Under the pieces are notes generated by a model. That model did no database searches. It saw nothing but the letters and a program-made list of their open reading frames with translations, and had not been told where the DNA came from. The translations under genes were made by a program, and so were the position numbers. From Rhodococcus sp. (in: high G+C Gram-positive bacteria) (lineage in GTDB: Bacteria > Actinomycetota > Actinomycetes > Mycobacteriales > Mycobacteriaceae): a stretch of DNA of 48,085 nucleotides. Positions 33,574 to 41,621 of this stretch are shown piece after piece (position 1 is the first letter of the stretch; each line of letters starts with the position of its first letter). The stretch covers positions 1-48,085 of the forward strand of contig NZ_JAHFVG010000044.1 in NCBI RefSeq assembly GCF_023264675.1, written 5' to 3'.

Positions 33574-34673
33574 CAGGACTCCTTTGTCGCTGCCGTCACG
33601 GAAGGGCGAGGGGTGAAGCGTTTGCGTAGAGCGAGCGAGACGTAGACCAGGCCGACGAGGACTGGTACTTCGATGAGCGGACCGACGACACCGGCGAGAG
33701 CTTGCCCGGATGTCGCGCCGTAGGTGGCGATGGCAACGGCAATGGCCAGCTCGAAGTTGTTGCCCGCGGCGGTGAATGCGAGGGTGGTCGTGCGCTCGTA
33801 GCCCAGCCCCATCGCGGCACCGAGGGCGTAGCCGCCGCCCCACATCACTGCGAAGTAGACCAGCAGCGGGAGCGCGATGCGGACCACGTCGAGGGGTTGC
33901 GAGGTGATCCGATCACCCTGCAGCGCAAAGAGAATGACGATCGTGAACAGCAAACCGTAGAGCGCCCACGGCCCGATCTTCGGAATGAACTTCGCTTCGT
34001 ACCACTCGCGGCTCTTGGCGCGTTCACCGAAGAAACGCGAGGCGAACCCGGCAATCAACGGGATTCCGAGGAAGATCAGCACCGACTTGGCGATCTGCCA
34101 CGGTGAGGCCTCGATCGTGGTTTGCTCCAGGCCCAACCAGCCCGGCAGCACAGACAGGTAGAACCAGCCGAGGACCGCGAACATGAACACCTGGAACACC
34201 GAGTTGATCGCGACCAGAACCGCCGCGGCCTCGCGGTCACCGCAGGCGAGGTCGTTCCAGATGATGACCATCGCGATGCAGCGGGCGAGACCGACGATGA
34301 TGAGCCCGGTGCGGTATTCGGGCAGGTCCGGCAGGAAGAGCCAGGCGAGCGCGAACATCAGCGCTGGTCCGAGTACCCAGTTGAGGACCAGGGATCCGAT
34401 GAGGAGGCGTTTGTCTCCGGTGACGGTGTCGAGGCGGTCGTAGCGGACCTTCGCCAGCACGGGATACATCATGATCAGTAAGCCGATCGCGATCGGCAAT
34501 GAGACACCATCGATCGAGATCGACGACAGGGCATCGTTCATGCCCGGAATCATCCGGCCGAGGATAAGGCCGACGACCATGGCGACGCCGATCCACACGG
34601 GCAGGAATCGGTCGAGGGTGGAAAGCTTGCCGACCACAGCCGGGTGATCGGAGGTGTTCGCTGTGGTGCTCAT
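33573..34673 (-). CDS. acr3: ACR3-family arsenite efflux permease
   Basis: 366 residues with ten hydrophobic segments. The family signature GLARCIAMVIIWNDLACGD contains the essential Cys in the fourth membrane segment, and AFTAAGNNFELAIAVAIA lies in the ninth. It exports arsenite using the proton-motive force. ATG overlaps the ArsR stop (ATGA). It precedes the ArsC genes. Confidence 0.95.
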   Translation of the reverse strand: MSTTANTSDHPAVVGKLSTLDRFLPVWIGVAMVVGLILGRMIPGMNDALSSISIDGVSLPIAIGLLIMMYPVLAKVRYDRLDTVTGDKRLLIGSLVLNWVLGPALMFALAWLFLPDLPEYRTGLIIVGLARCIAMVIIWNDLACGDREAAAVLVAINSVFQVFMFAVLGWFYLSVLPGWLGLEQTTIEASPWQIAKSVLIFLGIPLIAGFASRFFGERAKSREWYEAKFIPKIGPWALYGLLFTIVILFALQGDRITSQPLDVVRIALPLLVYFAVMWGGGYALGAAMGLGYERTTTLAFTAAGNNFELAIAVAIATYGATSGQALAGVVGPLIEVPVLVGLVYVSLALRKRFTPRPSVTAATKES

Positions 34674-35059
34674 GCGGTCACCAACGCAGCATCGTCAGCG
34701 GTAGGGTCCGCAGCCGCGAGAACCGACGACAACTGTTGCAGTGCAGTGGGAATGACCCAGTAGTACACCCATGTTCCGCGGCGCTCACAGTCCAAGAGTC
34801 CTGCCTCCCGCAGCACCTTGAGGTGGTGCGAGATCGTCGGCTGCGACAAATCGAACGAATCGGAGATGTCGCAGACACATGCCTCGCCGCCTGCATGGCT
34901 GGCCACCAGACTGAGCAATCGCAACCGGACCGGGTCGCCGAGGGCTTTGAACATGCGAGCGAGATCGCCTGCCCAATCTGGGGTCAGAGGCTCGCGGATC
35001 AGCGGTGAACAGCACTCACCATCGGTGGCCGCCGTGAGGGCCAGGCTTTGCTTCGACAT
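34670..35059 (-). CDS. arsR: ArsR arsenic-responsive repressor
   Basis: 129 residues, ArsR/SmtB winged helix. Arsenite-binding cysteines are readable: GECCSPL at the N-terminus and ACVCDI at the recognition-helix region, a layout different from the E. coli type. DNA-recognition helix LSQPTISHHLKVLREAGLL. First gene of the seven-gene leftward operon ArsR-ACR3-ArsC-ArsC-ArsC'-CoADR-ArsO, nearly all joined by overlapping codons. Confidence 0.93.
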   Translation of the reverse strand: MSKQSLALTAATDGECCSPLIREPLTPDWAGDLARMFKALGDPVRLRLLSLVASHAGGEACVCDISDSFDLSQPTISHHLKVLREAGLLDCERRGTWVYYWVIPTALQQLSSVLAAADPTADDAALVTA

Positions 35060-35064
35060 ACGTC

Positions 35065-35094
35065 TATATTGATGCCTGCCGAATCAGAGGTCAA
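35065..35094 (-). promoter_or_regulatory. promoter of the main ars operon
   Basis: TTGACC (35089-35094) and AATATA (35065-35070) on the minus strand with an 18-base spacer. The ATG at 35059 is five bases further, so the mRNA is probably leaderless. The AT-rich repeat around the -10 is the likely ArsR operator. Confidence 0.6.
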
Positions 35095-35197
35095 ATGAAC
35101 AACACCTGAACGGTTCGGCCGGTGCGTGCTTTGAGGGTTGCGAGGCTGAATCTCGCTCCCAGCTTGCATCGAATGCGATTCCACACACTTTTTTCGC

Positions 35198-35938
35198 AAT
35201 GTCTTACTCATCTTGACGCAGAAACCGGACGCAACCCGGGTGGCGGGTTTCCGGTCCTGGCAGCAGCGCGGACGACAGGTCCGCAAAGGCGAGAAAGCAA
35301 TCCGGATCTACGGCTACAGCTCCCGCATCGTCACCGAAACCGACCCTGCCAGCGGCGACGAACAGGACCGCAAAGTCCCCACGTTCCCGATTCTGTCGGT
35401 GTTCGACATTTCGCAAACCGACCCGATCGAGGGCCACCCCCAGCCCGAAGAGATCACGCAGCTCCTCACCGGCGCCGACCCGGCCGCGATCTACGACCGC
35501 ACCGCCGCAGTGATGACCGCTAGGGGATGGACGGTCACGCGTGAGCCGATCGCCAGCTCCGCCAACGGCTACACCACCACCGACGGCTCCCGCCGCATCG
35601 TCGTCGACGTCGCGCTAGAGCCCGCAGCGGCTGCCAAGACGATGATCCACGAGGCCGCGCACGCTCTGATGCACGCACCCGAGCTGGTCGGACCGGAGGC
35701 CCGCAAGGACCTGCACCGGGGCCGGATGGAGGTCGAAGCGGAATCGGTCGCGTATGTGCTCGCGGGGTTGCTCGGACTCGATACCAGCGCCTATTCCGTC
35801 GGCTACATCGCCGGATGGGCCGAGGGACATACCGACACCATCACTGAGACCGCGAAAGCTGTCCTCGCCACCGTGCACGAGCTCGCCGAAGCCCTCGACG
35901 ACAGCGCCGCCCAGGACGAAGCGGACGAGGTCGCATAA
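35198..35938 (+). pseudogene. ArdC-like antirestriction protein, 3' part (split by insertion)
   Basis: 246 codons continuing the frame of 22709-22873: NVLLILTQKPDATRVAGFRSWQQRGRQVRKGEKAIRI completes the ssDNA-binding domain, then a metallopeptidase-like domain with MIHEAAHALMH (zinc-binding HExxH-type, here HEAAH) and a downstream MEVEAESVAYVLAGLLGL acid. ArdC proteins protect incoming DNA during conjugation. A TTG at 35213 could in principle restart translation, but without the N-terminal DNA-binding part. Confidence 0.88.
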
Positions 35939-35959
35939 CGCGGCCACAGTCGCCGGCCA

Positions 35960-36292
35960 CCGGGGTCGTCCGGGGCCGGCAGGGGCCACCTTCGGCGTCC
36001 ACCGAATCGAGCTCCGCTGCGCTCCGCACCCAACAGAGCAAAAGACGTTTTTTCACTCGGTTCTGGCTACCGGCGAGCATCCCGCACCCGTGCCCGCCTT
36101 ACCCAACCCTGGCGCTCGCGCGCTCGCGTCCGGAGGATCCGAAAACTTTTCAAAGCCCTTCAGTGAAAACTTTTCGGCCCAGGGTCAGGACACCGTGCCC
36201 GTGTGCGGGCTTCTCTCCTCACGCCAGAAACGGCGAAAAAACGTGGCAGGGCAACACAGTCCGGACACCAGTGGAGAGAGGAAACCCACCCC
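35960..36292 (+). repeat. dispersed leader repeat, copy D
   Basis: Core 35984-36029 differs from copies B and C by one base. Perfect palindromes GAAAACTTTTC at 36141-36151 and 36165-36175. Late part (CTCTCCTCACGCCAGAAACG and following to GTGGCAG) closely matches copy A. It ends at the RBS of the gene at 36293. Confidence 0.87.
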
Positions 36293-36607
36293 ATGCACGA
36301 GGTCACCACCAACCCCGCTAGCACGAGCCACCCTGCGAGCACGAGCGCCGCGAAGCCAGTCGATCGGGCGATCATGGCCGCGATCGCCACCGTCCCGGCC
36401 GAGGTTCGCACGCACGCACTGAACCAGGTCGTCGCCTATACCGCACACGCGGACCGTGCCGCCGTCGACCCGAACGCCAGCACCAAGGCGGTGCACCGCG
36501 AGCAGGCCGCGAAATGGGCGTGCATCGCACGCGAGAACGGCGCGAGCGAACACCAAATCACCACCGCCTACCAGGAAGGACACCACAGCGGCCCCACCGG
36601 CGACTGA
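36293..36607 (+). CDS. small helical protein, unknown function
   Basis: 104 residues, Ala/Thr/Ser-rich N-terminus, then a helical body (PVDRAIMAAIATVPAEVRTHALNQVVAYTAHADRAA) and CIARENGASEHQITTAYQEGHHSG, which looks like a short helix-turn-helix-like pair. ATG 36293 follows GAGAGAGGAA. No family recognised. It lies 96 bases ahead of the ParB gene. Confidence 0.6.
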   Translation: MHEVTTNPASTSHPASTSAAKPVDRAIMAAIATVPAEVRTHALNQVVAYTAHADRAAVDPNASTKAVHREQAAKWACIARENGASEHQITTAYQEGHHSGPTGD

Positions 36608-36703
36608 CCCACACCCGAGACAAGAAACGAAGAAACACCGGACAGGTCCTAGCTGCCCGGTGTCTCCAATCCCAGAATCTACCAGGAAAGAGACATCCAC
36701 ACC

Positions 36704-38476
36704 ATGACCGCTCAGAACACCACCACCGAAACTGCCACCGCTGCAACCGAAGCCCCCGCCGTCGACACCACGTCGACGGCGGGGGCGGGCGAGGAGTTCG
36801 CCCGCCTCGACCCCTCCACCCTCGAGGTCGGACCGAACGTCCGCGACGAGGTCGACACCGAGACGCCCGAGTTCCATGCACTGGTCGACAGCATCCGCGA
36901 ACACGGAGTGCTACAAGCAATCTCCGCGATCCGCGACGGCGAAACCGTCGTCGTCATCGACGGTCAGCAGCGGGTTCTTGCGAGCATCGAAGCCGAAGCC
37001 GAGACCGTGCCCGTCGTCATCCGGAGCGCCACCGGAAACGCGAAGGCACGCGAAATCGCCCGACTGTCGCAGCAGGTCGTCGCCAACGACCGCCGTACCG
37101 ACCTCACGCAAGGGCAGCGAGCCAAAGCCGTGACCGGCATGCTCGAACTCGGAGTATCGGCAACCAAGATCAGCAAAGCGGTGCAGATGCCCCGCGAGCA
37201 GGTGAAAACCGCTGCCGCAGCCGGACGGTCACAGACCGCCCTCGACGCCCTCGACGGCGGCCAGCTCGACCTCGAGCAAGCGGCAGTGCTCGCCACTTTC
37301 GACGCCGAAGGCGACCACGACGCAGTCTGCGAACTGCTCGAGGTGCACCGCTACGCCTTCGAGCGCACCGCCAAGCGGCTGTTGGCGGACCGCGCCGAAC
37401 GCAAGGAACGCGCCACCGCCGCGCAGCCCTACGCCGAACGAGGCTTCACCATCGCAGACGCCGAACCGATCTTCGCCGACGGTCAGTTCCGCGCCGAAGA
37501 CCTGGTGGTCCCCGCCTACGGCGAGAACGGAGCACAGCGAGCAATCACCGCCGAGGTGATCGACGCCAACCCCACTGCGTGGTCGGTGTGGCTGAGCAAG
37601 GGCGAACGGTTCACCCTCACCGCGACAGGGGAGGTCATCAGCGAGAACAGCATCGATTGGGGCACCGAGGACGACCCCGAAGCCACAGCCGCGACCAGCT
37701 ACCACCACCACAAGGACATCACGACCGAACAGGTCTGGGAGGCGGAGTACTTCACCACCGACCCCGCCGCCGCCGGTGTACAGCCCGGCCCGATACTCGC
37801 CGCAGCGCTGGCCGAAGCCGACGCCGACGCAGCCGAGGTCGATCCCGACGACGACGCCGCCGTCGCCCGAGCGCGGGAGCAGAAGCGTCTCGCCGCCGAA
37901 GCCGCCCACAAGGAGGCACAGAGGGCAGCGCTGCGCCGCACCAAGGAGCTGAACAAGGCCTCGGTGATCGCGACCGAAGTCCGTATCGAATGGCTCACCA
38001 AGTTCCTGACCCGCAAGACCTTGCCCAAGGGCGCGGGAAAGTGGATCACCGACACCCTCGTCGACGAGCCCGGTCTACTCACCCAGAACAAGGCACCGCA
38101 GTTCCTCGCGAAGCTACTGGGGGTGAGTGTTCCTGCGGTGACCGGTCCGAGCGCCGGATACCCCGGAACCGAGGACCGCGCCGCCCGTGAAGCGATCGCC
38201 CCGGTAGTCGACAAAGCATCCGAGGCCCGCGCCCAGGTCATCGCGCTTGGGCAGGTGTTGGCCGCGTACGAGGCGCGGATGAGCGGGACCGGCAAGGACT
38301 GGTGGAAGCGCAGCAGCTTCGGCAACCAGGACAACTACCTGGGCTTTCTCGATCAGCACGGGCACTCCCTCGCCCCGGTGGAGAACGTCGCCACCGGCGA
38401 GCTGACACCGGAACAGGGGTACGACGCCCTCACCACACGCACCGGTGACAGCCCACAACCCAGCGAGACCGAGTAA
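36704..38476 (+). CDS. large ParB-family protein
   Basis: 590 residues. Thr/Ala-rich N-terminal tail, then a ParB N-terminal domain (LEVGPNVRDEVDTETPEFHALVDSIREHGVLQAISAI, VVIDGQQRVLASIEA) where the usual GERR-type CTP-binding box is altered to DGQQR, and a helix-turn-helix (VSATKISKAVQMPREQVKTAA, about 145-170). A long unknown C-terminal half follows with a Lys/Arg/Ala-rich helix (AREQKRLAAEAAHKEAQRAALRRTKELNK). No ParA gene is in the window, so a regulatory or transfer role is as likely as partition. AGGAAAGAGA precedes the ATG. Confidence 0.8.
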   Translation: MTAQNTTTETATAATEAPAVDTTSTAGAGEEFARLDPSTLEVGPNVRDEVDTETPEFHALVDSIREHGVLQAISAIRDGETVVVIDGQQRVLASIEAEAETVPVVIRSATGNAKAREIARLSQQVVANDRRTDLTQGQRAKAVTGMLELGVSATKISKAVQMPREQVKTAAAAGRSQTALDALDGGQLDLEQAAVLATFDAEGDHDAVCELLEVHRYAFERTAKRLLADRAERKERATAAQPYAERGFTIADAEPIFADGQFRAEDLVVPAYGENGAQRAITAEVIDANPTAWSVWLSKGERFTLTATGEVISENSIDWGTEDDPEATAATSYHHHKDITTEQVWEAEYFTTDPAAAGVQPGPILAAALAEADADAAEVDPDDDAAVARAREQKRLAAEAAHKEAQRAALRRTKELNKASVIATEVRIEWLTKFLTRKTLPKGAGKWITDTLVDEPGLLTQNKAPQFLAKLLGVSVPAVTGPSAGYPGTEDRAAREAIAPVVDKASEARAQVIALGQVLAAYEARMSGTGKDWWKRSSFGNQDNYLGFLDQHGHSLAPVENVATGELTPEQGYDALTTRTGDSPQPSETE

Positions 38477-38494
38477 CCGCACCACCGCACGACG

Positions 38495-38540
38495 AAGGGG
38501 CGGGGGAGACCGTCACCGGTTTCCCTCGCCCCTTGTTTCG
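38495..38540 (+). terminator. terminator behind the ParB-family gene
   Basis: AAGGGGCGGGGGAGACC and GGTTTCCCTCGCCCCTT form a 17-pair stem with two mismatches and a six-base loop, then GTTTCG. Confidence 0.75.
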
Positions 38541-38643
38541 TTCCCGGCATCGGTCGAGGGGGCCTGCGGCGCCCCCTCGAGCACCCCCGCCGAACGCCCA
38601 CCCACCGGCTCACCACCACACGATCCGGCGTCTCACGTCAACA

Positions 38644-39018
38644 TCAGTGGGCTGCTTCGAACGCCTCGACGATCCCCGCCGGAATACGGCCGCGATCGCT
38701 GATCTCGTAACCGGTGTCGGCTGCCCACTGCCGGATCGCCCGAGTCTGCGCAGGATCTCGCTTGGCAGCCGGTGCGGACACCGTCGATGTCGAGGACGCC
38801 GCAGCCGGGGCAGCCCGACGCTTGCGGCCACCGACCCGTGTCGCGTGCTCGATGTAGTAGCCGAGTTTGCGGTGAAACTCGGTGGCATTCTTCGACTTCA
38901 AGTCGATGACGTACTCGACACCGGAGATCGAGAATTCGATCGACTCCCCGGAATCGTCGTCGGCAATGACCGACCCGTCGATATCGTCGACCAATTGCAC
39001 GGTTACCTGTTTTGCCAC
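38644..39018 (-). CDS. lsr2: Lsr2 nucleoid-associated protein
   Basis: 124 residues, the normal Lsr2 length. N-terminal dimerisation domain (VTVQLVDDIDGSVIADDDSG, IEFSISGVEYVIDLKSKNATEFHRKL) and C-terminal DNA-binding domain with the AT-minor-groove RGR motif in YEISDRGRIPAGIVEAFEAAH. GTG 39018 follows AGGAC; the longer frame is not coding. Lsr2 silences AT-rich foreign DNA in actinobacteria; a mobile-element copy may limit the fitness cost of the element or silence others. It faces the ParB gene tail-to-tail across a terminator. Confidence 0.93.
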   Translation of the reverse strand: MAKQVTVQLVDDIDGSVIADDDSGESIEFSISGVEYVIDLKSKNATEFHRKLGYYIEHATRVGGRKRRAAPAAASSTSTVSAPAAKRDPAQTRAIRQWAADTGYEISDRGRIPAGIVEAFEAAH

Positions 39019-39104
39019 GGTTGTCCTGTCTTCGTTTTTTCGAGAAAAATTCGGACGAGTCGCACCCAGCCTAACCAGCGGCAACGCGCTCAATGTGCAG
39101 TGGC

Positions 39105-39985
39105 TCATATCAGAACGCGCGTGCTGTCCACATCGTTCCGGATTCCTTTGAACGAGGGATGCCTCAGGCGTCCTGATGCTGATTGTTCTCGGTATTCGAC
39201 AATTGCCACTATGGCCGGGTCGACCCACGTTGCGCCGACCGTGTCGGCACGAGGCACCGGTACCGTAAACGGGCTGTCCCGACGAGCAATCTCATTCAGG
39301 TTCCTGCGGAGTTCTCTCCGGACTCGGTCTGTGAAACCCGTTCCGGCACTGCCGATATACACCAGACCACCGCTGTCGTCGTACGCACCGAGCAACAGCG
39401 CCCCGAGCGGGCCACCGGCACGGCCGCCCGTGGGAACCCACCCGCAAATCACTCCATCCCGGTTCATCCTGATCGGTGTCTTCACCCACGACTTCGAGCG
39501 AACACCGGGACGGTAAATCGAATCGGCACGTTTGGCGACAATGCCCTCGATACCGTGCTCAGCAGCGATCACCATCAACGTCGCGCCGTCGACGCCGGTC
39601 ATGTTCGGTGGCACCTGCACACGCGTCCCGTCCGCAAGATCGAGGCCGTCGAGAATGCGTCGACGCTCGAGATAGGGCAGATGCCGCATCGGTTCGCCGT
39701 CGACGTCGAGAACGTCGAACACGAAATACGCCACCGGCACCGACCGCAGCAACGCAGCCGCAGGCCGCGCGACATGCATCCGGCGTTGCAGCAACCCGAA
39801 ATCAGGTTGCCCCGCCGTGTTCAATGCCACGAGCTCGCCGTCGACGAGCAGTGACCGCCCCGCCGCCGTAGCGCCCAGTGCCTCCACCGTTTCTGGATAG
39901 AGACGGTGACGTCATTGGTGTTGCGGGAGAACAACTTCACCGCACCAGCGACGACCGAGGCCACGGCGCGGCATCCACTGGAGTC
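39105..39985 (-). pseudogene. ATP-dependent DNA ligase, broken at the 5' side
   Basis: From 39887 leftward the frame reads a LigC/LigD-type ligase: LVDGELVALNTAGQPDF, YFVFDVLDVDGE, HGIEGIVAKRADSIYRPGVRSKSWVKTP and an OB-fold C-terminus. Upstream of 39890 the similarity continues in another frame (AVKLFSRNTNDVT), so one base is missing near 39900. The KxDG motif with the AMP-binding lysine should lie just before about 39985 but is not there. The gene is therefore unlikely to yield an active ligase. Related ligases occur on actinobacterial plasmids. Confidence 0.75.
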
Positions 39986-40098
39986 CGCGCGGGTTTGATC
40001 GGCTGCCAGGAACCGGTGTGAGCCCAGGGTTCCTGGTCAGAGCAACGATTCTTCTTCATTCCGTGGTCGCTCAAATTTCATCAGTTACTCGTGGATTC

Positions 40099-40113
40099 TG
40101 CGAGTTCCTCGCA
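40099..40113. promoter_or_regulatory. palindrome upstream of the second recombinase triad
   Basis: TGCGAG-TTC-CTCGCA, perfect six-base arms, stands immediately upstream of a TAAGTT -10-like box (40114-40119) that is eight bases from GTG 40128. A likely operator, perhaps for the XRE protein at 41289. Confidence 0.45.
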
Positions 40114-40127
40114 TAAGTTCACTGTTC

Positions 40128-41285
40128 GTGTCAGATTTCGCTACTCGTCGGCAGCAGCGCATCGCTGCCGACGGCGCATCGAGTGCCGCGGGGGTCGGCA
40201 GCGGGGAACTTGCGGACGTCGAATCGCTGCAGCGGCTGGCGTCGGCGTCGGGGGACGACGAACACGACTTCTTCCGTAACACGCTGGTCGAATACGGATG
40301 GGCCAGAGATGTGGCGGGTCTGAGCCCCGCGACGCTGCAGAGAATCATGTATCCCGTGATCGAGATATGCGATTACTTCGATTGCGTGCCATGGCGATTG
40401 ACCCAGCAGCAGTTCGATCAGTACTTCGCCGGTCCCGGCAAACGCAGTCACGCGACCATCCGGAAAAAGACAGTTCAGATCGACAACTACTACCGATTCC
40501 TCGAGCACCGCTACGCTGGCGAGCTGCTCCGAGCGTTCGGCGTCGGTGTCGAGTCACCGGTCGACCCGTTCAACCGGCCGAGGCACAGGGGTGATTTCGC
40601 GCTGCGGATTCCTCCCACTCGACGAGCGATGACAGCGTTCTTTGCCGACTGGAGAGACGCCCTGCCACGCTCTCGCAAGTACCACGTGAGCGCACGCGAC
40701 TACACCATGGCGAAGATTGCGTACTTGTCCGGTGTGCGGGCGTCGGAGCTGTGTGCGGTGAAGATCGGCGACATCCATTGGGAAGCGGGACAGTGGGGCC
40801 GCTTCGTCGTCGTGGGTAAGGGTGCCCGCGGATCGGGTCCACGCGAACGGCAAGCTTTTCTCTTCGAAGAGGGGAGAGAGCTGCTGTGGTGGTATCTCGA
40901 GCAGGTCCGGGGCGAGTTCTGCGACGACCCGACCGACGCGGGCGCACCGTTGTGGCCATCGGAACGCTTGCCGACCGCCGTCGCGGCGCTCAACCTCGCC
41001 GTTGCACCCGCCATTCAACCCTCGACATTTCGCCGCAATCTCAAAGCTGCATCGCACCATCACCTCAACGGCCCGGTGCGCGAGCTCTACCCCCATCTGT
41101 TGCGTCATGCCTGCGCTACCCACAACTACCAACGAGGAATGCCCTTGTGGGATGTGCAGAAGATGCTCGGTCACGAATGGGCAAGCACCACTGTGGGCTA
41201 TCTGGCGTCGGCAGGAGCCGACCCGGAACGGTCCGTCATCGAGTCGACACAACGCGCCGTGCGGCGCTTGAGTACGGAGAATTAG
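40128..41285 (+). CDS. tyrosine recombinase (second triad, first gene)
   Basis: 385 residues. Core-binding domain about 45-135 (ATLQRIMYPVIEICDYF, HATIRKKTVQIDNYYRFLEHRY). Catalytic set complete: Arg in YLSGVRASELCAV, HLLRHACATH, His in KMLGHEWAS and Tyr in TVGYLASA. GTG 40128 is probably a leaderless start. It shares gene order and size with the recombinase of the arsenic element but is not a close copy. Confidence 0.88.
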   Translation: MSDFATRRQQRIAADGASSAAGVGSGELADVESLQRLASASGDDEHDFFRNTLVEYGWARDVAGLSPATLQRIMYPVIEICDYFDCVPWRLTQQQFDQYFAGPGKRSHATIRKKTVQIDNYYRFLEHRYAGELLRAFGVGVESPVDPFNRPRHRGDFALRIPPTRRAMTAFFADWRDALPRSRKYHVSARDYTMAKIAYLSGVRASELCAVKIGDIHWEAGQWGRFVVVGKGARGSGPRERQAFLFEEGRELLWWYLEQVRGEFCDDPTDAGAPLWPSERLPTAVAALNLAVAPAIQPSTFRRNLKAASHHHLNGPVRELYPHLLRHACATHNYQRGMPLWDVQKMLGHEWASTTVGYLASAGADPERSVIESTQRAVRRLSTEN

Positions 41286-41288
41286 AAG

Positions 41289-41621
41289 ATGAAATGGAAT
41301 TTGCGCATGGTTGCGGCGCAACGCGACATCTGGCGTCCGACGCAGCTGCTCAAAGCATTCGAGCAGGTCGACTTCCATCCGTCATTGAGCAAGACTGCGG
41401 CCCTGTGGTCTTCGGCGCCGATCACGATCCGACTCGATGACCTGGACAAGATCTGTGCGGCGTTGAACTGCACTGTCGGTGATCTGATGCTGGCGGAAGC
41501 TGTTCACGACGCGGATCTCGACGCAGCTCCAGCACGCGCAATCGGCGATCGGTCGGGCCCTGCCGCACCCACTGCCGGGGCCCGGAAGCGCGGAGCCCGC
41601 CGCGTTCCACCTCCCAACTGA
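41289..41621 (+). CDS. XRE-family regulator (second triad, second gene)
   Basis: 110 residues, homologous to the protein at 24311-24661: KWNLRMVAAQRDIWRPTQLL at the start and DDLDKICAALNCTVGDLML in the helix-turn-helix region. Basic C-terminal tail. It starts three bases after the recombinase stop, with GGAGAA upstream, and its stop overlaps the next start (TGATG). Confidence 0.78.
   Translation: MKWNLRMVAAQRDIWRPTQLLKAFEQVDFHPSLSKTAALWSSAPITIRLDDLDKICAALNCTVGDLMLAEAVHDADLDAAPARAIGDRSGPAAPTAGARKRGARRVPPPN

Larger units (their letters stand above)
22874..35197. mobile_element. 12.3-kb arsenic-resistance element inserted in the ardC-like gene
   Basis: Both flanks are halves of one gene and their frames fit exactly when the element is removed. 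The flanks share only GCA (22872-22874 and 35196-35198), so there is no long target duplication, which fits tyrosine-recombinase integration rather than a DDE transposase. The left end carries the recombinase triad with its last stop 40 bases from the junction; two arsenic operons fill the rest. The two ends share an imperfect inverted likeness: GTGTGGGTGTATTCGA on the left against GTGTGTGGAATCGCATTCGA on the complement of the right. Confidence 0.85.

Noticed and set aside
19204..36292. Integron attC sites or cassette array for the dispersed repeats
   Set aside because: The repeats are upstream leaders ending at an RBS, not short 3' recombination sites, and no integron integrase is present.
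36514..38190. 558-codon plus-strand Arg-rich frame inside the ParB gene
   Set aside because: Off-frame reading of high-GC codons of the ParB gene; Arg/Pro-rich with no domain.
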